NCBI RefSeq assembly: GCF_004368965.1
Contig: NZ_SORO01000001.1
Span: 1,892,001-1,956,000, forward strand
Direction: 5' to 3'
DNA length: 64,000 nucleotides
Source of the DNA: Leptospira meyeri
GTDB lineage: Bacteria > Spirochaetota > Leptospiria > Leptospirales > Leptospiraceae
Positions 37,776 to 46,141 of the stretch are shown piece after piece (the first letter of the stretch is position 1; every line of letters starts with the position of its first letter). A model generated the notes under the pieces. The model ran no database searches and was not told the origin of the DNA. It worked only from the letters and a program-made list of their open reading frames with translations. The translations under genes were made by a program, and so were the position numbers.

Positions 37776-38609
37776 ATGAATAGATGTTACTTTTTGGCTC
37801 TTATCACATTTTTCTTAATTTCTACAAACATCCATGCCCTTGATGACGCAACCGAACACTTAGAGAGATGTCTAGAGTTAGCAACTCAAGGAAGCGAATA
37901 TAGTTTTAGAGAACCAAGCAGTATTGAGGGAATTACCTGTTTAGGATTATCTAAAAACCCCAAGTACATACCAATATTAGGTTCTTTATTAAAAAAAGAC
38001 AACAGTGATCATGTTCGTTTTACCGTCATTCGAGCATTGAGTTGGATGGAAACAGAAGAAGTAACTGATTATTTATTATACACAATCCAAGAGGATAACT
38101 ATTATCATGCTAGGTATTGTGCTGCGCTTTCATTCTCATCTATACCAGACAAAAGAGCCATTCCAGTTTTAGAAAAATATATTCATAATTTAGAACGAAG
38201 TGAAAGAACTTCTATCATTGCTATTTTAGAAACGCTTTCGGGAAATGATTATACTAGTTTATTACTGGAAGATGTCTCAGAAGAAAAAGACTTAAAAAAA
38301 TTAAAAACAAAAGCAAACAACGAGTTTAAAGCCGGACACTATGGTAGCACATTGCATTATATTAATAGGGCACTAGAGCTGGAACCTGAAAATCTAAATA
38401 ATCTCTACCTTAAAGCCAATGCACTTGTATATATAAAAAATTTCTATGATTCTGAAAAAATTTATACAACATTGTTAGAATCAAAATTTCCTGATAAAGC
38501 AGGTGTTTACAAAAAATTGGGTGATTTGGAAACAACTAGAGGAAATTTAACAGAAGCAAATGAATATTACAGAAAAGGATTAGATGTTAAAACAAGAAAT
38601 CCAAAATAA
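37776..38609 (+). CDS. Secreted HEAT-repeat plus TPR protein
   Basis: The 277-residue protein begins with a cleavable signal peptide (MNRCYFLALITFFLISTNIHA). Residues about 50-160 contain HEAT-like repeats (VRFTVIRALSWMETEEVTDY, ARYCAALSFSSIPDKRAIPV), and about 180-270 tetratricopeptide repeats (ALELEPENLNNLYLKANAL, YKKLGDLETTRGNLTEANEY). It should act as a periplasmic scaffold for protein-protein contacts. No catalytic motif is visible. It is a single gene, convergent with the Omp85-type gene across a degenerate repeat. Confidence 0.8.
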   Translation: MNRCYFLALITFFLISTNIHALDDATEHLERCLELATQGSEYSFREPSSIEGITCLGLSKNPKYIPILGSLLKKDNSDHVRFTVIRALSWMETEEVTDYLLYTIQEDNYYHARYCAALSFSSIPDKRAIPVLEKYIHNLERSERTSIIAILETLSGNDYTSLLLEDVSEEKDLKKLKTKANNEFKAGHYGSTLHYINRALELEPENLNNLYLKANALVYIKNFYDSEKIYTTLLESKFPDKAGVYKKLGDLETTRGNLTEANEYYRKGLDVKTRNPK

Positions 38610-38629
38610 TCGGCCATTACATCATCTTT

Positions 38630-38712
38630 GATGAAAAAGGGAGCGGAACGCGCACCCTGGAGTAGCCCGGTCATTTTTCTATATCATCTGTAACCAAATG
38701 CCATTGAGGCGC
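38630..38712. repeat. Possible degenerate copy of the structured intergenic element
   Basis: Between two convergent genes, GGAGCGGAACGCGC is followed by AGCCCGGTC and, 33 nt on, by GAGGCGC. These words and their spacing match the 3' half of the elements at 4120, 24107 and 27222, but the GATTGCAGTGGAAATC block is missing. It may be a decayed copy or a second subfamily. Confidence 0.4.
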
Positions 38713-38734
38713 ATCACCACTATATTAAGTTAAA

Positions 38735-40258
38735 TTAAAAAACATGACTAAAATTAACAAATAACTGCTCATCTTCTCTCGATTTTGCATAATCGATCAT
38801 AATGATGGTTGCCTGGTTCCAAGCAATCCGTAATCCTATCCCTCGAGAATAAGCATATCCTTTCCAACCTAACTTATGTTCGTCGTCCCAAACGCGGCCA
38901 TAATCAAAAAAAGGAACTAAATTAAAGGCAAAAAATTCATCTCCAAATTTAGCCTCCGCAAATTTCCAACGAACTTCCGTGTTTCCCCAACCCATAGCCC
39001 TTCCAACAAATCGATCTTGTTTGAAACCCCGAATGGTCCTGAGCCCTCCAAGACCTCCCACAAGCCCTTCCGTTCCCCACATATTTCTGTATTCATAAAA
39101 AGGAGCTTCCCCATCTGTCACACCCAAACCAAATCGGTTGGCAATGACTAACTTATCAAACACTTTAGGAAAAGGACTCCAAAACAATTTTGTTTGTGCA
39201 AAGTATTTTTGGTAATCGTAATCAGATCCAATGGACTTGGTATGTTTTTCATACGTTGCTTCGGCAAAAATACCTGAATTGGGATCGGGTTCAAAATCTC
39301 GTGTGTCATAAACAAGACCAACACGAAGAGCATTCACATAACCGCCATTATATCCAATTATCTTTTTACCTTCATAATCTTCCGTAAGACGCGTTTTTCC
39401 ATTGGGAACATCAGCAGTATGCTCACCTCCAAGAAGTGGATCCACACCACGGGCCAATCTTCCATCGTAAGTTCTTACTATGTTATTAGAAAATTTTAGA
39501 CCTGCAACAAGACGCACCGTTCCCCCTACGAAAGATCGTTCTGTACTTGTAGTTGCCATGGGTGTTTCAATCGTATAACGGTTGTACATTTTATCTGTTA
39601 CAACAAATCCAGGTGCTTGCGGAAATCCAGAATAAGTTTTCCCTCCAAGACTTACTGGGTCGGAACTAGTCCCAGGGCGGTAATAAGCCAAGTTATTTTC
39701 TTGGTCCATATAACTTGCGTTTATGATATGTCGTCCATCTTGTTGGTTTCGATCCAAATAGGATAGAGGTTTCATACTTTCTTCACCAATTCCAAAATAG
39801 AGTGTGGTGGGAGTAATGGTTAAAAACAAATCAGCACGTAACCGCCATTGTGTGTCTGCAATGAAAGGCATGTCCAAACTAACTTGGTGGTATTGAGCAT
39901 TTTTATTTGTGTTAAAGTATTGCCCAAAGACACGCATCCGATATGGAGTATAATAAAAAAGTGGATCTGCTTTTTTTCCATTATCGTAGAGATAAGCACG
40001 AACACCATATCCGATCCCTTCGTTTGGATCAGAGTTCACAAGAGGAAGGCCTGTCGGATACCAACCTTCTCGTTTGTCCTCTATATCCTTCTTACAAAGT
40101 TGTTTTGTAGGATCCATAGGAAAGGGAAGGTTTTTCGGTGGAGGATCTTTCTCACAGCCGGCACTTGGCATATATTCCTGCGCCGAAAGAACACTTGGAA
40201 TGACAAAGGACGCCAAAACAAAAAAGGAAAAAAGAACAAGGCTAATGGATCGGTTCAT
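38735..40258 (-). CDS. Omp85-superfamily outer-membrane protein (POTRA-less surface antigen type)
   Basis: Starting at [17 protein letters not shown] gives 507 residues with a signal peptide cleaved near SVLSAQEY; the frame is open 14 codons further upstream without a binding site. The C-terminal half shows the Omp85 barrel: [20 protein letters not shown] near residue 322, [19 protein letters not shown] (the conserved GLRTxRGF-like loop motif) near 415, [10 protein letters not shown] and [19 protein letters not shown], and it ends with the aromatic residue of NFSHVF. No POTRA domains precede the barrel, so it is not BamA. Such POTRA-less homologues are outer-membrane proteins of uncertain function. 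Confidence 0.82.
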   Translation of the reverse strand: MNRSISLVLFSFFVLASFVIPSVLSAQEYMPSAGCEKDPPPKNLPFPMDPTKQLCKKDIEDKREGWYPTGLPLVNSDPNEGIGYGVRAYLYDNGKKADPLFYYTPYRMRVFGQYFNTNKNAQYHQVSLDMPFIADTQWRLRADLFLTITPTTLYFGIGEESMKPLSYLDRNQQDGRHIINASYMDQENNLAYYRPGTSSDPVSLGGKTYSGFPQAPGFVVTDKMYNRYTIETPMATTSTERSFVGGTVRLVAGLKFSNNIVRTYDGRLARGVDPLLGGEHTADVPNGKTRLTEDYEGKKIIGYNGGYVNALRVGLVYDTRDFEPDPNSGIFAEATYEKHTKSIGSDYDYQKYFAQTKLFWSPFPKVFDKLVIANRFGLGVTDGEAPFYEYRNMWGTEGLVGGLGGLRTIRGFKQDRFVGRAMGWGNTEVRWKFAEAKFGDEFFAFNLVPFFDYGRVWDDEHKLGWKGYAYSRGIGLRIAWNQATIIMIDYAKSREDEQLFVNFSHVF

Positions 40259-40403
40259 AGTTCTGTGTTTGTACACAAACCATGGACAATATCTGCGCAA
40301 AAGAATCAGTCAACAAAAAATGAATTCCCACTCACTTTTTGGTAGTGGGCAGGTTCTGGCTCTTTTTACCAAGGGAAACGAGTTCTTTCGGACAAAATGA
40401 TCG

Positions 40404-41957
40404 CTAATTGGTCATTTCTTTTGCCATCGCATCCAGCTGAACAATGATCCCACCGGTCGATTTACTACTTTCTGATATTTGTTTGGAAATTTCGACTATG
40501 TTGGTCGCATATTCTGAAATGTTGGCAGTGATTTTTGTAGATTCCTCAGTCGCAATCTTTTGAAAGTTCGTTGAATTTTCGATGGTTTTGCTAGTTTCGT
40601 AAATCCTGGTATTGAGATTGTCGATGGTCTCAATCGCTTTGTCGATCTCTACAATCTTTGTACCAACTCCCGTGATTTCATTTTTAATAATACCAATGGC
40701 GGTATCGAGTTTCCCCATCATTTCAGATGACCTGTTGATCAGTTCACTACTTTCACCAATCAATGAGAGGTTCTCTTGAATGATCTTAGAAATTTCTTTG
40801 GAGTTTCTCGTCGTAGCATCAGCTAACTTTGATATTTCTTCCGCAACAACGGCAAAACCTCGCCCATGTTCGCCTGCTCTTGCAGCTTCAATGGCAGCAT
40901 TTAACGATAATAAGTTTACTTTGTCAGCGATGTCATTGATCACAGAGACAAAATCAGAAATTTCCGTACTTTTTTCCTGGAGGATATTGAACTTATTGAT
41001 CGAAAGATGAATGTGTTCAGAAGTATCAGTCGAATAACCTAATACAACATCCAGGTTTTTATAAATCCTGCCAGTGCCAGTTTGAACTGTTTCGTTGATG
41101 GCTTTTAAATCGTTCACTGATTGAATCGACGTTTCAGATTCATGATACAATGATTTTGCGATTTTATTATTTGAATCTGCTTTTGAAGATAATTCTTCTA
41201 AAGAAGTCGAAATTTCAGAAAGCGAAGTGGCCTGGTGTTCCGAAATTAGTTTTAGTTCTTCTGAAATTGTATCCTGGTTTTTAATTTGTTGTTTCATCAT
41301 ATCAATTGTGTTCAAAATGGTTTTTGCCATATGCAACAAATTGTCTAAAGCTTTCTTTGCTTCTTTTTGTTTCTCAACAGCTAAATTAAGGAGGGTTCTT
41401 GTTGCCGTTGCCCCGACAGTTGCTCCAATTCCAACCCAAACAAAAATTAAAAATCTTACAATGATATTACTCTTTGGCCCACCAGGAATTAATTCAGGCC
41501 GCAAAGCAAACAAAACAATTTCAGAAATAATGATCAAAATAAAGTTATATATTGAAGCATTGCGATTGAAGTACAACACACTTAAAACAAAAGAAATATA
41601 AAACGTAGCAGCAAGTTCAGTTGCTCCATAAATTTCATATTGAAAAACCAACAAACAAAGTGTAACCCCTGTGATGGATATGTAACTAGAAGACCAGTGT
41701 GTTTTTAATTTTGAAGAGAGTAAAAAACCAAAAATTAATATGGAAGTGGCGAGAACAAACTCAATGAGTATACTCTGGTATGTAAGATAATCCGAACCTT
41801 TCCCAGCAAACTTAATGGATAGTGTTGCTATGTTGGCGAGGGCAAGGATTGATAGAAACGATAGAAACATCCGTTTGTTGTTTCGTAACATCACTTCCGT
41901 GAAAAGGTCATCGGAAATCGTCATGGCTTTCTTTGGGGCAAAAAATTTAGAAAACAA
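40404..41957 (-). CDS. Methyl-accepting chemotaxis protein with membrane-embedded N-terminal domain
   Basis: The 517-residue receptor has about six hydrophobic segments in residues 30-190, no large periplasmic loop, a long coiled coil and a canonical tip ([20 protein letters not shown], then [17 protein letters not shown]). It shares this layout with the receptor at 7318-8883 but the membrane parts are clearly diverged. It should signal through CheW/CheA; the input is unknown. It is transcribed alone, upstream of a 625-bp gap. Confidence 0.93.
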   Translation of the reverse strand: MFSKFFAPKKAMTISDDLFTEVMLRNNKRMFLSFLSILALANIATLSIKFAGKGSDYLTYQSILIEFVLATSILIFGFLLSSKLKTHWSSSYISITGVTLCLLVFQYEIYGATELAATFYISFVLSVLYFNRNASIYNFILIIISEIVLFALRPELIPGGPKSNIIVRFLIFVWVGIGATVGATATRTLLNLAVEKQKEAKKALDNLLHMAKTILNTIDMMKQQIKNQDTISEELKLISEHQATSLSEISTSLEELSSKADSNNKIAKSLYHESETSIQSVNDLKAINETVQTGTGRIYKNLDVVLGYSTDTSEHIHLSINKFNILQEKSTEISDFVSVINDIADKVNLLSLNAAIEAARAGEHGRGFAVVAEEISKLADATTRNSKEISKIIQENLSLIGESSELINRSSEMMGKLDTAIGIIKNEITGVGTKIVEIDKAIETIDNLNTRIYETSKTIENSTNFQKIATEESTKITANISEYATNIVEISKQISESSKSTGGIIVQLDAMAKEMTN

Positions 41958-42004
41958 ACTGTACCTTCTTTAGAAAGGAAATAGATTTAGGTCATAGTTT
42001 AGAA

Positions 42005-42257
42005 ATGGAATCTATTGGCAAGAAACGTCCTAAAACCCAACAGACGTCCGGAAACCAAAGGTTTGGCCACATAAAGCCGGTGCCCAAGTGTGAACCAATC
42101 CGCCGCTCATTCCATTGCGTGAAATACCTGAACCTAGTTCACCTCAATGGAATGAGACGAAGTGAATCTGAGAGAATTACATTTTTTTTCCGTAAGTGAC
42201 GAAGGAATCATTTAGAACGCTTCAAAAGAGCTAGGAAAATTTCCCCTAGTTTTTTTT
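42005..42257 (+). ncRNA. Candidate small RNA: strong hairpin followed by terminator
   Basis: In the 625-bp gap between 41957 and 42583 a perfect 12-bp hairpin (CTCATTCCATTG 42106-42117, CAATGGAATGAG 42145-42156), with an inner GTGAA/TTCAC pair, is followed by a clean rho-independent terminator (42231-42257). No convincing coding sequence precedes the terminator; the only frame (42005-42199, 64 codons) is composed of basic low-information sequence. A short transcript ending at the terminator is therefore plausible, but its start and identity are unknown. The rest of the gap (42258-42580) is AT-rich promoter-like DNA. Confidence 0.35.
42231..42257 (+). terminator. Intrinsic terminator without an evident upstream gene
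   Basis: CTAGG (42231-42235) and CCTAG (42245-42249) form a short stem, extendable by AAAATTT pairing, followed by eight Ts (42250-42257). It lies on the + strand downstream of the 42106-42156 hairpin. Confidence 0.65.
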
Positions 42258-42582
42258 CTAAAAAATGCTGAACCTTGTCTGAATCCGAAATTCTTCCTCT
42301 ATGAGTTAGCGATCTCGACCTTTCCCATTTCAATTCAGATTTCAGATTTTGTGTGTTTATGAAGTTTTTTTAGAAAAAAAACATCAGTGTGCAATAATTC
42401 TTTCTCCACAAGACATCTATTAGGTTGAGCAACCACATTAGAATAACAGATCATTATAGCATACTGGTTTTTTACTACAAAACCACAGATCGTCTGTTAG
42501 TATTTCTTTTTAATTCTCCAACAAGATTGACACAAAACATAAGTCAAACGATAACTGTCAAAAAAATGATCAGGAGAATCAT

Positions 42583-42969
42583 GTGAAAAAGAGCATTTTC
42601 TTTGGCATCTCACTCACATTCATATTACTAACACAAAACTGTTCTGGTACTTCATACCACGCTAGTTATGTGCCAAGTGCTAACACAAACCCAACAAGGG
42701 AATACGCAACAGCATCCACTCTTTCCAAAGGTGGGCTTTTCTTCCACAAAACATATGTTCCGGGGCCACTTGGACTTAACGCAGAAGGAACTTCGGAAGG
42801 AAAAGGCTGCAGTCACTCCATTCTTTATTTGGTTTCGTTCGGAGATTCTTCCATCGAAACAGCAAAGAAAAGTGCGAACATCACAAAAGTAGCCTATTTG
42901 GATTATGAACAACTCGGAATCTTAGGTTATGTTTACCATAGAGTTTGTGTAATTGTGAAAGGATCATAA
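42583..42969 (+). CDS. TRL-like lipoprotein 1
   Basis: The gene starts at a GTG after AGGAG (42571) and encodes 128 residues. The signal MKKSIFFGISLTFILLTQNC is a lipoprotein signal. The body matches the TRL-like family: GLFFHKTYVPGPL near residue 50, EGKGCSHSILYLVSFGDSSI-ETAKKSAN near 70 and LGYVYHRVCVIVKG at the end. It is the first of three tandem paralogues and is the longest. The role of TRL-like proteins is unknown; they are predicted small envelope lipoproteins. The four genes from here to 44628 are spaced 2-13 bp and form one operon. Confidence 0.85.
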   Translation: MKKSIFFGISLTFILLTQNCSGTSYHASYVPSANTNPTREYATASTLSKGGLFFHKTYVPGPLGLNAEGTSEGKGCSHSILYLVSFGDSSIETAKKSANITKVAYLDYEQLGILGYVYHRVCVIVKGS

Positions 42970-42982
42970 ACGGAGTTCACCA

Positions 42983-43300
42983 ATGAAAATGAAATTAGTA
43001 TTTATCTCTCTATTAAGTGTGTTTTTATTCGCAAATTGTGCGATTGGTCCTACTCATGGACTTCTTTTTAACTCTACCAAATTTGCGGGTACGTTTAACC
43101 CAGAAAACAATGTAAAGTCTTCAAAAGAAGGAAAAGGATGCCAATTTACTGTCCTTTATCTTTTTAGCGTTGGTGATGCAGGTGCAGGATCTGTCGCAAA
43201 CAAAAACGGAATCAGCAAAATTGCAACCATTGACCACTCTTCTTTATCCGTCTTTACCGGTTTATTCCGTAACTACTGTACCATTGTATCTGGAGAATAA
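42983..43300 (+). CDS. TRL-like lipoprotein 2
   Basis: The 105-residue product has the signal MKMKLVFISLLSVFLFANC and the same TRL pattern as its neighbours: GPTHGLLFNSTKFAGTFN, EGKGCQFTVLYLFSVGDAGA and a C-terminal FRNYCTIVSGE. A GGAG precedes the ATG. The C-terminal cysteine is conserved among the three paralogues together with the cysteine of the GKGC/GKSC segment, so a disulfide is likely. Confidence 0.85.
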   Translation: MKMKLVFISLLSVFLFANCAIGPTHGLLFNSTKFAGTFNPENNVKSSKEGKGCQFTVLYLFSVGDAGAGSVANKNGISKIATIDHSSLSVFTGLFRNYCTIVSGE

Positions 43301-43302
43301 TC

Positions 43303-43638
43303 ATGAAATACCTTTTACTTTCAATTTTTAGTTTGGCACTTTTTACAAACTGTGTGACCACTCCACTTCCAGCGTATCTATTTTCCAACACCACCCAACA
43401 TCTAAATGGGGATGCCGTTGGAAATATGGTAACCTCTGCTAAAGTAGAAAAATCAGGGAAGTCTTGCAGTTTATCAGGCATCGGCGTGAATATTTTCTTT
43501 TATGGTGCGGGTAACTCCATTGAAGAAGCTGCACAACATGCAGGTATCAAAAAGATTGCTGTCGTTGATAGAGAATCTTTAACGATTTTGCCATTCGGAC
43601 TTTTTTATCGCGAATGTGTGATTGTTTGGGGGGAATAG
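43303..43638 (+). CDS. TRL-like lipoprotein 3
   Basis: The 111-residue product has the signal MKYLLLSIFSLALFTNC and the TRL pattern (KSGKSCSLSGIGVNIFFYGA, HAGIKKIAVVDRESLTI, FYRECVIVWGE). Its ribosome-binding site (GGAG) lies within the end of the preceding gene, and the start is 2 bp after that gene's stop. It has diverged most from the family in the central region. Confidence 0.82.
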   Translation: MKYLLLSIFSLALFTNCVTTPLPAYLFSNTTQHLNGDAVGNMVTSAKVEKSGKSCSLSGIGVNIFFYGAGNSIEEAAQHAGIKKIAVVDRESLTILPFGLFYRECVIVWGE

Positions 43639-43641
43639 ACC

Positions 43642-44628
43642 GTGTCCCATAACAAAATCATTCTAATATTGGGGGTAGTGTTTTTGTCTTTTGGCAATCT
43701 TTTAGCAAAAGACTTTGACTCTACCCACGAATTGCCAGAAGTAAGACAACCTGACAAACACCGTGTGTACTTCCGATCCATGGGGAGTGCGGGTGGTCTA
43801 CTCATTCCAGAGAAAGATTATGTAAGGAATGAAGACCTTTCATTTATGTTGTTTAACGGCGCCACTTTGAATGGATTACTCAACTATTCTCAACAAATGC
43901 CTAAGTTTGATGGAAGTGCTAATACCAGGGAATTAGAATATCGGTATCAAGATAAGTTTCGAATTTTTTACGAATCACGAGTATTAATGAATCAAAAAAA
44001 ATCGAACGAATCAGACCCTTATCAAGCTCAGTTCACTGAGAACAAAAAGAGTTTAGGTGTAGCTTATTACCATCCGCTGAGCCCATACTTTAACATTGGT
44101 GCAAGCTTAAGACAAGTAACAGTTGATCAATCCACAAACAGTATGTTGCTGTCCTATGGTTTTTACCAATCAGGATTTTTCACTAATACTTTCTATGTAT
44201 TCCAACCTAGAGATACAAATTTAAAAGTAAAAGGAATTGTTCCTGGTATCCACTTAGAGATTAAGCCATTGCGATGGTTTGAAATCCATTTGGGACAACA
44301 GTTCTATTCTTTAAGTGGAAACGATTCCAGAATCACAACATCTGTTTCAACTCTTGGTACGGCCGCACTTGGTTATTCAGGTGGAGATGCATCATACACA
44401 GGAACAAAACAATCAATTGACTTTGTCTTTCGATTTTCTTCCTGGTTTGCTGCGAAATGGGGATACTCCAAAGAAAGTATGAAGGTAAAATACCAAAATT
44501 ACCTGACTTTAGGAAACTCACCGACAGCAACCCTACTGTATTCTGCTTGGGACGGATCTCAAACTACAAAATTTGATTTCACCTCACTCAACTTCACACT
44601 TGAATTTTCCAAAAGTTTTGGAGAATAA
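43642..44628 (+). CDS. Probable outer-membrane beta-barrel protein
   Basis: The 328-residue product starts at a GTG 3 bp after the third TRL-like gene, has a signal peptide (MSHNKIILILGVVFLSFGNLLA) and then alternates polar and hydrophobic residues in many short strands (for example FRIFYESRVLMN, YYHPLSPYFNIGASLRQVTV, FFTNTFYVFQPRD, WFEIHLGQQFYSLSG), ending LEFSKSFGE. This looks like a beta-barrel of about 12-14 strands. No family is recognised. The operon with three TRL-like lipoproteins suggests that these act on, or with, this barrel. Confidence 0.7.
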   Translation: MSHNKIILILGVVFLSFGNLLAKDFDSTHELPEVRQPDKHRVYFRSMGSAGGLLIPEKDYVRNEDLSFMLFNGATLNGLLNYSQQMPKFDGSANTRELEYRYQDKFRIFYESRVLMNQKKSNESDPYQAQFTENKKSLGVAYYHPLSPYFNIGASLRQVTVDQSTNSMLLSYGFYQSGFFTNTFYVFQPRDTNLKVKGIVPGIHLEIKPLRWFEIHLGQQFYSLSGNDSRITTSVSTLGTAALGYSGGDASYTGTKQSIDFVFRFSSWFAAKWGYSKESMKVKYQNYLTLGNSPTATLLYSAWDGSQTTKFDFTSLNFTLEFSKSFGE

Positions 44629-44633
44629 CCTTT

Positions 44634-44670
44634 CAAAAAAACCTAACAGGGATTTTTTCTCCTGTTAGGT
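44634..44670 (-). terminator. Terminator for the ggt-creBCD unit
   Basis: ACCTAACAGG (44641-44650) and CCTGTTAGGT (44661-44670) form a perfect 10-bp hairpin. Read on the minus strand it is followed by seven Ts (the A tract at 44635-44641), as needed to end transcription from creD. On the + strand it lacks a T tract but could still block the barrel operon. Confidence 0.75.
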
Positions 44671-44738
44671 ATCTTAGTTCAACTATCGAATGTTACGAAA
44701 GTTTCGATTGCATTCACTTACATAATTTTGTTTCTAAA

Positions 44739-46067
44739 TTAAACTTCCTTCTTATTCCCGAACTGATACCAATCCACTTTGCGAGTGAAATGCATCACTG
44801 CAGCAAGAACCAAAAACAAAGCCAACGATCCTAGAAGCAAGGCTTGGTCTTCAGAAGCAAGGATTACATACAAAAACGAATATAAAACCAAATAATAGGA
44901 AGCGGTGATCAGACCTTTCTTTTTATTTTTTAAAACACTGATGGCATAGTAGCCAATGAGACCAGTTACGGCGAAACTTGACAAAATATAAGCGGCTAAA
45001 AACCCAAAATGTTCAGAAAACGATAAGTTTAAAATATAAAACAAAACCATAGCAGATCCAATCAGAATGTATTGGATAGGATGTAACAGAACTCCACCAA
45101 ACACTTCCATTAGGAAAAATAAGGCAAAACTTGTGACAATAAAGAGTAAACCATACTTAACTGATCTCTCCATTTTTAAATAATGGTCGACAGGAATGAC
45201 TAAGTTCACTCCATAAGCAGAATTTATTATCGAATTCAGAATGGATTCATCCATAGAGTGGATCACTTGTGGATAAGATCTTGCAAAGTATGATGACTCC
45301 CATACAGCCGAAAATCCATCATCTTGGATCGAACGATCTTTTGGTAAAAAGTTTCCATTAAAAGAAGGATCTCTCCAATCAGAACTCATCACTAATTTAG
45401 ATTTTTTTCCAATCGGAACAACTGAAAAAGCTTCCGAACCTTTGACTTCTAATTGAATTTCAAAGGGAATAAAATTTCCCGCTTCGGTAATGTTTGCGGA
45501 AGCATTCAGTCCTGAAGGTAGATAAGAAGACTTGGTTCCAGGTAAAAACTTTTTCTCTTTTCCTGACCACAACAATTTCATTTCACCTCCAAGCCCCTTC
45601 ATATCAGACACAGAAAGAATGATTCGAGCATCATCCCAATAAATGTATGTTGTATCTAAAGGAAAGTCAGATGAATACATCGGCGAAAATTTACCAAAAA
45701 GCCTCATCTTACTTGTGTATAGCGGAATTTCATAGATACTTCTTTTACGTAGTTCTGTTTTCATCTCAACGACTGAATCCAATTCATCCGGTAAAAAATA
45801 TGCATAATCGGTAATGTAATCCCACTTGTCTTTTTCCTTTGTGGAACCTGACTTTGGGATTCTTACGTTATAAGGGACCATCAAAATAGGACCAACAATG
45901 GTTTGATTGGATCCCCATTTTTCCCCAACCTCAACTACAGCTTGGTCTCTCGATGCACTTCTTTCTTCTATCAAAGAACCAATCATCACCAGTGGGATGA
46001 TAAATAATAAAACCATCCCACCCAGGATGGCCAAACGAAGGTTAACAGATGTTTGTAGTTTACTCAT
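44739..46067 (-). CDS. creD: CreD-family inner-membrane protein
   Basis: The 442-residue protein is full length for CreD. It has an N-terminal helix (LAILGGMVLLFIIPLVMIGS) followed by the family motif IEERSASRDQAVVEV and WGSNQTIVGPILMVPY, a large periplasmic domain with FGKFSPMYSSDFPLDTTYIY and SDWRDPSFNGNFLPKDR near residue 230, and five C-terminal helices (VTSFALFFLMEVFGG-VLLHPIQYILIGSAMVLFYI). CreD is the main target of the CreBC system in enterobacteria and affects envelope integrity. Here it is next to creC and creB, and a CreB-box-like direct repeat lies just upstream, which fits that relation. Confidence 0.93.
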   Translation of the reverse strand: MSKLQTSVNLRLAILGGMVLLFIIPLVMIGSLIEERSASRDQAVVEVGEKWGSNQTIVGPILMVPYNVRIPKSGSTKEKDKWDYITDYAYFLPDELDSVVEMKTELRKRSIYEIPLYTSKMRLFGKFSPMYSSDFPLDTTYIYWDDARIILSVSDMKGLGGEMKLLWSGKEKKFLPGTKSSYLPSGLNASANITEAGNFIPFEIQLEVKGSEAFSVVPIGKKSKLVMSSDWRDPSFNGNFLPKDRSIQDDGFSAVWESSYFARSYPQVIHSMDESILNSIINSAYGVNLVIPVDHYLKMERSVKYGLLFIVTSFALFFLMEVFGGVLLHPIQYILIGSAMVLFYILNLSFSEHFGFLAAYILSSFAVTGLIGYYAISVLKNKKKGLITASYYLVLYSFLYVILASEDQALLLGSLALFLVLAAVMHFTRKVDWYQFGNKKEV

Positions 46068-46100
46068 AAAAAACTCCTATCTTTAAGATAAGTTACTTTC

Positions 46101-46138
46101 GTGAGTCTTTTATGATCGAAATGTGAGGATTCTGTGAG
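46101..46138 (-). promoter_or_regulatory. CreB-box-like direct repeat upstream of creD
   Basis: Read on the minus strand, CTCAC-N6-CTCAC (46138-46123) matches the enterobacterial cre-tag TTCAC-N6-TTCAC in spacing and in four of five bases per half. A third CTCAC (46105-46101) lies 22 bp on, in the same helical phase. The centre is about 63 bp before the creD start codon. The site lies immediately next to the creC stop, so it would serve creD alone. Confidence 0.6.
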
Positions 46139-46141
46139 GAT

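Noticed and set aside
42005..42199. 64-codon basic ORF before the orphan terminator
   Set aside because: No ribosome-binding site and no domain; the DNA is better explained by its hairpin structure.
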